From: Thermosulfurimonas sp.
GTDB lineage: Bacteria; Desulfobacterota; Thermodesulfobacteria; Thermodesulfobacteriales; Thermodesulfobacteriaceae
Direction of reading: 5' to 3'
Assembly (NCBI GenBank): GCA_015487645.1
Contig: WFPH01000130.1
Location: forward strand, 1-5,170
Length of the DNA: 5,170 nt
A program made the position numbers and the translations under genes. Below are positions 1-5,170 of the stretch, piece after piece. Under the pieces are notes generated by a model. The model made no database searches, was not told the DNA's origin, and worked only from the letters and a program-made list of their open reading frames with translations. Position 1 is the first letter of the stretch. Every line of letters starts with the position of its first letter.

Positions 1-102
1 CTCATCGTCTCTACCCTCAGACGATACCCACCTCCACCCCCCTTAAAACCCTCGAGGAGCCGCCTTTCTTGACTTAAACCACGGTGAGTTTACCTTTAAG
101 CC
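1..102. other. Upstream region of the dnaJ-like gene; no assured gene
   Basis: This stretch precedes the J-protein gene. It holds a 7-bp inverted repeat (4-25), a C-rich tract (27-42) and an A/T-richer part nearer the start codon. A TTGACT hexamer at 69-74 resembles a sigma70 -35 box, but the matching -10 (TACCTT, 91-96, 16-bp spacing) is poor and would leave a leader of only a few bases. No CIRCE-type heat-shock operator is seen. Two weak coding possibilities cannot be settled: a plus-strand frame open from base 3 to a TAA at 75-77 (tail of an upstream gene), or a divergent gene starting at an ATG on the minus strand at 5-3, with a GAGGG motif 8 bases before it. No good Shine-Dalgarno sequence stands before the ATG at 103; GGTGAG at 83-88 is too far away. 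Confidence 0.4.
4..25. repeat. Short inverted repeat, possible operator
   Basis: ATCGTCT (4-10) and AGACGAT (19-25) are perfect 7-bp inverted arms around an 8-base loop. No T-run follows on the plus strand, so an intrinsic terminator in that direction is unlikely. A regulator-binding site or a chance repeat are the alternatives. The confidence concerns the repeat having a function, not its existence. Confidence 0.3.
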
Positions 103-1041
103 ATGCCCAAGGATTATTACAAAATCTTAGGCGTTCCGCGCAACGCCACTCAAGAAGAGATCAAGAAGGCTTATCGACGTCTGGCCCTGAAGTATCATCC
201 CGATCGCAATCGCGGCAACAAGGAAGCTGAGGAAAAGTTCAAAGAGATCAATGAGGCCTATGCCGTCCTATCCGATCCCGAAAAGCGCCGACAATATGAT
301 CTTTTTGGTTCGGCGGAGTTCGAACGTCGTTATACCGAGGAAGACATTTTCAGGGGCTTCAACTTTGAAAATCTTTTCCGGGATCTTGGGATAGAGTTTG
401 ATTTGGGGCGCTTTTTCCGTTTCGGGGAAGGAGGACGGTCCCGAGGATTTACCATCGATCTTTCCGGACTCTTCAGCCATCTTTTTGGCACCCAGCCGGG
501 GGGCTTTCAAGAGGAATTCCGAACCACTGCACCGGAGATGCTCCTTGAGCTTCCGGTAACCCTGGAGGAAGCCGCTCAGGGAACGGAAAAAGTTCTGGTG
601 GTCTCGCCGCTGGGCCGTCCGGAGAAGGTCAAAGTCAAGATCCCTCCGGGAGTAAAGGATGGCCAGAAGCTACGCCTGGCGGCCAAGGGGCCTCTGGGGC
701 CGGATGGACGCCGGAGAGATCTCTTTCTGAAGATCAAGATTGAACCTCATCCCAGATTCGAACGTCAGGGGCAAGACCTCCTCACCACCCATAAGATTCC
801 GCTGAGCACCTTCTTCCTCGGTGGAGAGACCGAAATCACCACTTTGTCCGGCAAAAAGGTGAAGGTCAAGGTTCCTCCTGGTACTACTCCCGGGACTAAA
901 CTGCGCCTTAAAGGGTTGGGCCTTCCTGACAGCAACGGGCACTCCGGCGACCTTTACGTCAAACTTGAACCTCTGGTGCCCAAGAAACTTTCCAGGAAAC
1001 AGAGGGAGCTCCTTGAAGCCCTGCGAGAGACCGGCCTCTAA
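103..1041 (+). CDS. DnaJ/CbpA-type co-chaperone without zinc finger
   Basis: Predicted cytoplasmic J-domain protein of 312 residues that would stimulate the DnaK ATPase and deliver clients. The J domain spans residues 3-68 and opens with DYYKILGV; the essential HPD motif is at 32-34 and the helix IV signature QYDLFG follows. Residues 70-140 form a Phe/Gly/Arg-rich linker in place of the usual G/F region. The two beta-barrel client-binding domains follow at about 145-220 and 222-292, each with its IPPG/VPPG turn and DL-F/Y strand, then a Lys/Arg-rich tail with the helix that usually ends the family. The four CxxCxGxG repeats of true DnaJ are absent. Length and architecture match CbpA (about 306 residues) rather than DnaJ (about 375). 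The ATG gives the standard short lead into the J domain, although its ribosome-binding site is weak. No dnaK or grpE is visible nearby, so this may be an accessory J protein. The first barrel has RDLF where GDLF is typical. Confidence 0.93.
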   Translation: MPKDYYKILGVPRNATQEEIKKAYRRLALKYHPDRNRGNKEAEEKFKEINEAYAVLSDPEKRRQYDLFGSAEFERRYTEEDIFRGFNFENLFRDLGIEFDLGRFFRFGEGGRSRGFTIDLSGLFSHLFGTQPGGFQEEFRTTAPEMLLELPVTLEEAAQGTEKVLVVSPLGRPEKVKVKIPPGVKDGQKLRLAAKGPLGPDGRRRDLFLKIKIEPHPRFERQGQDLLTTHKIPLSTFFLGGETEITTLSGKKVKVKVPPGTTPGTKLRLKGLGLPDSNGHSGDLYVKLEPLVPKKLSRKQRELLEALRETGL

Positions 1042-2243
1042 CCTCCCACCACGCTGGCCAGCCGGAAGATAGGAAGATAAAGCGAAATGATAATGCCTCC
1101 TATTATACCACCCAGAAATACGATCAAGATTGGCTCTATCAGGGTAGAAAGCGTCTCAACCGTACGATCAACCTCATCCTCGTAAAAGTCGGCCACCTTG
1201 TCGAGCATCTGCTCCAGGGCTCCGGTTGACTCCCCCACCGCCACCATCTGCGTAACCATATGGGGAAAATATCCGCTTACCGCCATCGGTTCTGCGATGG
1301 ATTGTCCCTCAGACACACTTAACCGCACCTCTTCCACCACCTTTTCAATGACCCGGTTGCCCGAGACCTTACCGGCTATCTGCAACCCCTGAAGCAGGGG
1401 CACACCGCTGGCAATCAGGCTGCTCAGGGTTCTTGAAAGTCTGGCTATAGCCGACTTGTGAAGAAGCTCTCCGAAAATGGGCAGCCTAAGCAGGAGCTTG
1501 TCGAGCTGGTATCGCCCCTTTTCCGTCCGGTAGTACCAGCGAACTAGAAAAACCAAAGCCACCAGACCCAACACCATAAAGGGGAAAAACCTCTTAGTAA
1601 TATTACTTGCGGCAATTACAATTTGTGTGGGAAGGGGCAATGCCTGACCGGCTTCCTGAAACATTTGGGCGAACTTGGGAATCACGAAAACCATGATGAT
1701 GGAAAGCACCACGATAGTCACAAAGACAATCACCGCCGGATACATCATGGCGTGCTTGATCTTGGATTTAAGGGCCAAAATCTTTTCCTGATAAGTGGCT
1801 AGTCTCTTGAGGATCTCGTCTAAATTCCCCCCGGCCTCTCCCGCGCTAACCATCTGGCAGTAAAGTTCATCGAAAACCTTGGGAAATTCGCGCAAGGCCT
1901 CGGCCAGGCTGTTTCCTCCTTCCACGGAGGTCTTTATCTTCCGAATAACCTCCTGGAAATAAGGATTTTTTTGCTGACTGGCAAGGGCCTCAAGGGCCTG
2001 AACCAGAGGCAACCCCGATTCCAGCATAGTAGCCAACTGGCGGGTAAAGATGGCCAGCTCCTTGCCTCCGACTTTTTTGCGCTGAAAACGAGCCATAAAG
2101 GTTTGCTTCCGCTCGGTAATCTTGACCGGGATGATCTGAAGCCTTCGGAGACGGGCTTCCACCAACTTAACATCCGGGGCCTCCATCTCGCCCCGACGGA
2201 CCTCACCCGAAAGCGTCTTCCCTACCCATTGATAAATGGGCAT
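1038..2243 (-). CDS. pilC: Type IV pilus inner-membrane platform protein PilC (GspF family)
   Basis: Polytopic inner-membrane protein of 401 residues. In this family it forms the platform that couples the PilB/PilT ATPases to pilin insertion and removal. The short N-terminal region (YQWVGKTLSGEVRRGE) is PilC-like. Two T2SSF repeats follow: residues about 66-190, opening FTRQLATMLESGLPL, and about 268-391, opening LSRTLSSLIASGVPL. Each carries the GE.GG/GEStG helix motif (134-139 and 337-341). Hydrophobic segments lie at about 168-189, 218-235 and 370-391, matching the three-helix topology of the family. The length is typical and no truncation is seen. PilC is preferred over GspF because of the N-terminus and the ALPLPTQ segment after the first domain, but the families overlap. 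No other pilus gene is in the window; the gene sits 2 bp after guaB, an unusual partner, and shares 4 bp of stop-codon sequence with the convergent J-protein gene. Confidence 0.93.
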   Translation of the reverse strand: MPIYQWVGKTLSGEVRRGEMEAPDVKLVEARLRRLQIIPVKITERKQTFMARFQRKKVGGKELAIFTRQLATMLESGLPLVQALEALASQQKNPYFQEVIRKIKTSVEGGNSLAEALREFPKVFDELYCQMVSAGEAGGNLDEILKRLATYQEKILALKSKIKHAMMYPAVIVFVTIVVLSIIMVFVIPKFAQMFQEAGQALPLPTQIVIAASNITKRFFPFMVLGLVALVFLVRWYYRTEKGRYQLDKLLLRLPIFGELLHKSAIARLSRTLSSLIASGVPLLQGLQIAGKVSGNRVIEKVVEEVRLSVSEGQSIAEPMAVSGYFPHMVTQMVAVGESTGALEQMLDKVADFYEDEVDRTVETLSTLIEPILIVFLGGIIGGIIISLYLPIFRLASVVGG

Positions 2244-2255
2244 CTTTATCTCCCC
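2244..2255 (-). promoter_or_regulatory. Ribosome-binding site of pilC inside the guaB end
   Basis: GGGGAG (2255-2250) lies 6 bases before the pilC ATG. It overlaps the last sense codons of guaB, whose TAA at 2248-2246 is 2 bases from the pilC start. This layout favours translational coupling of pilC to guaB. Confidence 0.8.
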
Positions 2256-3721
2256 AACCAGTAATTGGGAGCTTCCTTTACAATAGTTACATCATGCACA
2301 TGGCTCTCACGTAACCCGGCCATGGTGATCTTCACAAACCGGGCCTTGCGCCGCAACTCATCAATGGTCCGGCAGCCGCAGTAACCCATGCCGGAACGCA
2401 ACCCTCCTACAAGCTGAAAGATCATGTTGGAAACCGGGCCACGGTAAGGTACCCGGCCTTCGATTCCTTCGGGTACAAATTTGGCCGGTTCATTCTGGGC
2501 CTGTCCGTAACGCTCCCTGGCCGCCTGCCCGCTCATCATGGCTCCCAGAGAGCCCATGCCCCGGTACACCTTGTAGGTTCGTCCCTCGTAAAGAATGGTC
2601 TCTCCGGGGGCTTCCTCGGTTCCAGCTAAAAGTGAACCTATCATCACGGCATGGGCCCCCGCTCCGATGGCCTTGGCAATGTCTCCGGAAAACTTTATGC
2701 CCCCGTCGGCTATCACGGGGACCCCATATTTGTCGGCCACCCGGGCGCAGTTGTAAATGGCCGTAATCTGGGGCACGCCCACCCCAGCCACAATCCTAGT
2801 GGTGCAGATGGACCCTGGCCCCACGCCTACTTTTATGCCGTCGGCTCCGGCTTTGATCAGGGCCTCGGCCCCTTCAGCCGTGGCCACGTTTCCGGCGATG
2901 ACCTGCGCCTCGGGGAAATGAGCCTTGATGTCTTTTACGGTTTCAATCACGTTCTTGGAATGTCCATGGGCCACATCCACCACAATGACATCACAACCCA
3001 CTTTAAGGAGAGCCTCTACATGGGCCAAGCGATCAGGACTTACTCCTACGGCCGCTCCCACTCGCAAACGCCCCCATTCGTCCTTGCAAGCGTTAGGATA
3101 CTTCCGAAGCTTTTCTATATCCTTGATAGTGATAAGTCCTTTCAAACAAAAATCCTCGTCCACGATGAGAAGCTTTTCGATGCGTCTTTCATGAAGGATG
3201 CGCTTGGCCTCCTCCAGTGTAACCCCTGGCGGGGCCGTAATCAGATTCTCTCTGGTCATGACTTCCTTTACTGGACGTTCCAGGGCCGTCTCAAAACGGA
3301 GATCCCGGTTGGTCACGATGCCAAGGAGTTTCTTTTTGGGGCCTTCTACCACCGGAATCCCGGAAATCTTGTACTCTTCCATCAACCGAAGAACCTCCCT
3401 TATGGGAGTCTCCGGCCCTACGGTAACGGGATCAAGAATCATCCCACTTTCGGACTTTTTGACCTTTTCTACTTCTCGGCACTGTTGCTCCACACTCATG
3501 TTCCGGTGAATAACCCCCAATCCCCCTTCTCTGGCCATACTGATGGCCATGCGGGCCTCGGTCACCGTATCCATGGCCGCCGAAAGAATGGGAATGTTAA
3601 GCTTGATCTTGGGAGTTATGTAAGTCGAAACATCTACATCCTTGGGTAGAACCTCGGAATAAGCCGGCACTAAAAGGAGATCATCAAAAGTATAAGCTTC
3701 CTCTACCGGAAAGGTTTGCAT
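2246..3721 (-). CDS. guaB: Inosine-5'-monophosphate dehydrogenase
   Basis: Cytosolic enzyme that oxidises IMP to XMP with NAD+, the committed step toward GMP and GTP. The protein is 491 residues from the chosen ATG (E. coli GuaB is 488). The TIM barrel begins with the YTFDDLLLVPAYSEVLP segment and is interrupted by a Bateman module of two CBS domains at about residues 94-143 and 154-205. The catalytic loop GVGPGSICTTR carries Cys306; the IMP phosphate-binding DGGIKFSGD is at 339-347; the mobile flap holds the catalytic Arg404-Tyr405 pair. The C-terminus (ESHVHDV, then KEAPNYWLGR) is family-typical. The frame stays open upstream to a TTG at 3754, immediately after the preceding stop, but the ATG at 3721 has a perfect AAGGAGG site and matches the family N-terminus, so it is preferred. 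The flap seems to have about two extra residues before Arg-Tyr. The CBS pair could bind adenine or guanine nucleotides, as known in the family. Confidence 0.97.
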   Translation of the reverse strand: MQTFPVEEAYTFDDLLLVPAYSEVLPKDVDVSTYITPKIKLNIPILSAAMDTVTEARMAISMAREGGLGVIHRNMSVEQQCREVEKVKKSESGMILDPVTVGPETPIREVLRLMEEYKISGIPVVEGPKKKLLGIVTNRDLRFETALERPVKEVMTRENLITAPPGVTLEEAKRILHERRIEKLLIVDEDFCLKGLITIKDIEKLRKYPNACKDEWGRLRVGAAVGVSPDRLAHVEALLKVGCDVIVVDVAHGHSKNVIETVKDIKAHFPEAQVIAGNVATAEGAEALIKAGADGIKVGVGPGSICTTRIVAGVGVPQITAIYNCARVADKYGVPVIADGGIKFSGDIAKAIGAGAHAVMIGSLLAGTEEAPGETILYEGRTYKVYRGMGSLGAMMSGQAARERYGQAQNEPAKFVPEGIEGRVPYRGPVSNMIFQLVGGLRSGMGYCGCRTIDELRRKARFVKITMAGLRESHVHDVTIVKEAPNYWLGR

Positions 3722-3754
3722 AGAATCCCCTCCTTCCCTTATATGGGATTTCAA
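3722..3754 (-). promoter_or_regulatory. 33-bp spacer with strong guaB ribosome-binding site
   Basis: AAGGAGG (3735-3729) is a perfect anti-16S match located 7 bases before the guaB ATG at 3721. It decides the start against the in-frame TTG at 3754, which has no such site. The spacer has no hairpin with a T-run, so nothing suggests that transcription stops between the fusion gene and guaB. Confidence 0.85.
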
Positions 3755-4921
3755 TCAAAAAGACAAGAGGAGCCCTTCTAAAAGCCCCCATTCACTGACT
3801 ATTAATTCCGTGACTCCTAATTTTCGGGATAGCTCCTGGAAGACGAGAAGACCGGGAAGCGCAATATCTTCTCTTCCGGGTTCCATTCCTCGCAAGCGTT
3901 TGATGCGGGCCAAAGTCAACCCCCATAGATGCTCGGCAAGATCCTCTATCCTGGACAACGGAATACGGTGACCGTGAAGCCTTTCAGGAAGATAAGTTGT
4001 AAGTCTGAGATCCAGCGAAGCCATAAGGCTTGCGCTCCCTCCACAACCCACCAGAAGACCGGACTCTTGAGGAATATCCAGTCCGGAGAGAATATGCGCG
4101 ATGTGGGTTCTAAGTCGACGATATTCCTCACGGGTTAAGGGATAGGCCTTGATAAACTCTTCCTTTAAGCGAACCGCCCCCAGAGACAAACTAGTACTCC
4201 AGATTTTACGCCCTTCCTTTACCAGAGAGATCTCTGTACTCCCTCCTCCCACATCCGCTAAAAAGAAAGGTTCGTTCAAATCAAGTCCAGCCGCCACCCC
4301 TCTTAGAGTGAGCTCCGCCTCTTTTTCCGGTGAAATGAGCTCGATTTCAAAGCCTAAATCCTGAGACCTCTCCAAAAATTCCTGAATATTAGTCGCCTCG
4401 CGAAAAACAGCGGTTCCCACAGCTTTCACTTCCGAGACCTCAAGATCCAAAAGATGGCTGCGGAATTCCTCAAGAGCCTTAAGCCCTCTCTTCATAGCTT
4501 CTGGTGTAATCTTTCCCGATTCCAGTCCCTCTCCCAGCCGCACATTCACACGGCGTCTTTCGATAACTCGCAGCCTACCATTTTCAAGCTTGCCCAGAGC
4601 CAACCGGAAGGTCTGAGTCCCCAAATCCAGAACCGCTTTCGGCGGACTGTTCACCCGTTCGTAAAGATCCTTACCCACCTTAAAGACCAGACGCTTATTC
4701 CCCGGAAGATAATAGGTCTCCTTGTTTTGAGGGTTTACAAAGATCCTTTCCTTACCATAATGGACTTCAAATCTTCCGAACCCACGAATCTCTATGCGCT
4801 TGTTTTCGGCTAAGGCCCGCGCCATCTCTTCAAAAAATGCTTCTACCAGGGCTTCAAGATCCCGCTTGCGCATTTCGGGAAAATGAGCCAGCAGTCGGTA
4901 GACCAGATCCTTCCTTTTCAT
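3755..4921 (-). CDS. Fusion protein: IHF/HU DNA-binding domain plus Ppx/GppA phosphatase
   Basis: A single 388-residue frame joins two normally separate proteins. Residues 1-91 are a full IHF-beta/HU-type domain: the helical dimerisation part (MKRKDLVYRLL), the IEIRGFGRFEVHY strand signature at 43-55, the beta-arm tip NP at 63-64, and the closing GKDLYERV at 83-90. After only a few linker residues (NSPPK) a Ppx/GppA domain of the ASKHA fold starts: phosphate-1 loop DLGTQTF (99-105), GTAVFREATN with the probable catalytic Glu175, phosphate-2 loop DVGGGSTE (223-230), SLGAVRL (246-252), GCGGSAS (292-298) and the terminal SEWGLLEGLL. The phosphatase half is the short two-domain form of about 295 residues, without the C-terminal HD-like part of E. 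coli Ppx. Family members hydrolyse polyphosphate or convert pppGpp to ppGpp; which one applies cannot be told here. The start is the ATG overlapping the sppA stop (ATGA); an upstream in-frame TTG at 4936 lacks a ribosome site. No ATG exists near the junction for a separate phosphatase. Domain calls are firm; the role of the fusion is inference. Confidence 0.92.
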   Translation of the reverse strand: MKRKDLVYRLLAHFPEMRKRDLEALVEAFFEEMARALAENKRIEIRGFGRFEVHYGKERIFVNPQNKETYYLPGNKRLVFKVGKDLYERVNSPPKAVLDLGTQTFRLALGKLENGRLRVIERRRVNVRLGEGLESGKITPEAMKRGLKALEEFRSHLLDLEVSEVKAVGTAVFREATNIQEFLERSQDLGFEIELISPEKEAELTLRGVAAGLDLNEPFFLADVGGGSTEISLVKEGRKIWSTSLSLGAVRLKEEFIKAYPLTREEYRRLRTHIAHILSGLDIPQESGLLVGCGGSASLMASLDLRLTTYLPERLHGHRIPLSRIEDLAEHLWGLTLARIKRLRGMEPGREDIALPGLLVFQELSRKLGVTELIVSEWGLLEGLLLSF

Positions 4922-5170
4922 AGCCCCGCTGTCCAAAGATAAAGAGGAGTAGTTAAAAGAGTCTCCCAGGAAAGCTCTCCTCGGCCTTCAAGCAGAGTCT
5001 TCCACCACATCCGCTGCTTCTTGCCATAGACTAAATGAGGACGTCCTTCGATATGAGCCAGCCTGGAGGCCTCCTCCACCGCCCGGGAAAAATTACCCAG
5101 TTCGTCTACCAACCCCAGTTCCTTGGCCCTTTCTCCTGTAAATACCCGGCCATCCGCGATCTTTTGGACC
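4918..5170 (-). CDS. sppA: Signal peptide peptidase SppA, C-terminal part (cut by window edge)
   Basis: Partial gene; the 5' end lies beyond the window. The visible 83 codons, read from 5169 down to the TGA at 4920-4918, carry the SppA/S49 signature VFTGERAKELGLVDELG (5142-5092) followed by the usual helix NFSRAVEEASRLAHIEG and a variable tail ending in an aromatic, Leu-rich stretch. SppA is a membrane-bound serine/lysine protease that degrades cleaved signal peptides; its catalytic Ser and Lys would lie upstream, outside the window. An in-frame TTG at 5112 is not the real start, because the conserved motif begins before it. The stop overlaps the start of the fusion gene by 4 bp (ATGA). From memory, sppA next to an IHF-beta gene is a recurrent arrangement in Desulfobacterota, which fits the IHF-like head of the next gene. 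Confidence 0.9.
   Translation of the reverse strand, partial: VQKIADGRVFTGERAKELGLVDELGNFSRAVEEASRLAHIEGRPHLVYGKKQRMWWKTLLEGRGELSWETLLTTPLYLWTAGL

Noticed and set aside
1..77. Plus-strand open frame from base 3 to the TAA at 75-77 as the end of an upstream gene
   Set aside because: Only 24 codons are visible, with no recognisable motif, and the opposite strand is equally open. The window edge prevents a decision, so it is not called.
1053..1062. GCTGGCCAGC palindrome as a terminator between the convergent genes
   Set aside because: It has no loop and no following T-run, and it lies inside pilC coding sequence encoding ordinary residues.
2246..2257. GuaB C-terminal WLGR as an unusual extension made by the pilC ribosome site
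   Set aside because: E. coli GuaB, as I recall it, ends with a similar YRLGS tail, so this is family-typical.
2651..3649. Long plus-strand open frame opposite guaB (332 codons)
   Set aside because: It is the antisense shadow of guaB; its translation has no recognisable domain and low-complexity, His/Gly-rich composition typical of reverse frames.
3722..3754. Extended guaB start at the TTG at 3754 (11 extra residues)
   Set aside because: The extra residues translate the Shine-Dalgarno region. The ATG at 3721 has a perfect AAGGAGG 7 bases upstream and matches the family N-terminus.
4649..4672. GTG at 4654-4652 as an internal start giving a free Ppx/GppA protein
   Set aside because: It lies at the domain junction, but the only AAGGA (4672-4668) is 13 bases away, too far for normal initiation. 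It remains possible but is unsupported.
1..5170. tRNA, rRNA, CRISPR array, insertion sequence or attachment site
   Set aside because: No tandem spaced repeats, transposase-like frame, cloverleaf or rRNA-like stretch was seen by eye; nearly all of the window is accounted for by five genes.

Overview
The window holds four genes in a tight minus-strand run and one plus-strand gene facing them. Protein style (K/E-rich, compact, thermophile-like), mid-range GC and gene content point to a Gram-negative bacterium, most plausibly a thermophilic member of Desulfobacterota/Thermodesulfobacteriota. That placement is an inference from family resemblance; no rRNA or other marker gene is present.

Layout from left to right. 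Bases 1-102 are upstream DNA with a small inverted repeat and a G-rich minus-strand tract. Bases 103-1041 (+) encode a zinc-finger-less DnaJ/CbpA-type co-chaperone. The minus-strand run is transcribed right to left: the 3' end of sppA (membrane S49 peptidase, cut by the window edge), then a fused gene, then guaB (IMP dehydrogenase), then pilC (type IV pilus inner-membrane platform). Spacings are a 4-bp ATGA overlap, 33 bp and 2 bp, so the four genes are probably co-transcribed. The dnaJ-like gene and pilC meet tail to tail with stop codons overlapping by 4 bp, leaving no room for a terminator between them.

The outstanding feature is the fused gene at 3755-4921 (-). One uninterrupted frame encodes a complete IHF/HU-type DNA-binding domain (about residues 1-91), followed within a few residues by a complete short Ppx/GppA-family phosphatase (about residues 94-388). 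The family-typical C-terminus of the first part abuts the family-typical N-terminus of the second. There is no intervening stop and no ATG for a separate phosphatase. The gene lies directly upstream of guaB, the GTP-synthesis branch enzyme. This suggests a nucleoid-bound polyphosphate or pppGpp hydrolase made together with a guanine-nucleotide enzyme. The architecture is read directly from the sequence; the functional idea is inference.

Two start sites were set from the sequence. guaB starts at the ATG at 3721, which has a perfect AAGGAGG site, rather than at an upstream TTG. The fusion gene starts at the ATG at 4921, which overlaps the sppA stop, rather than at an upstream TTG.
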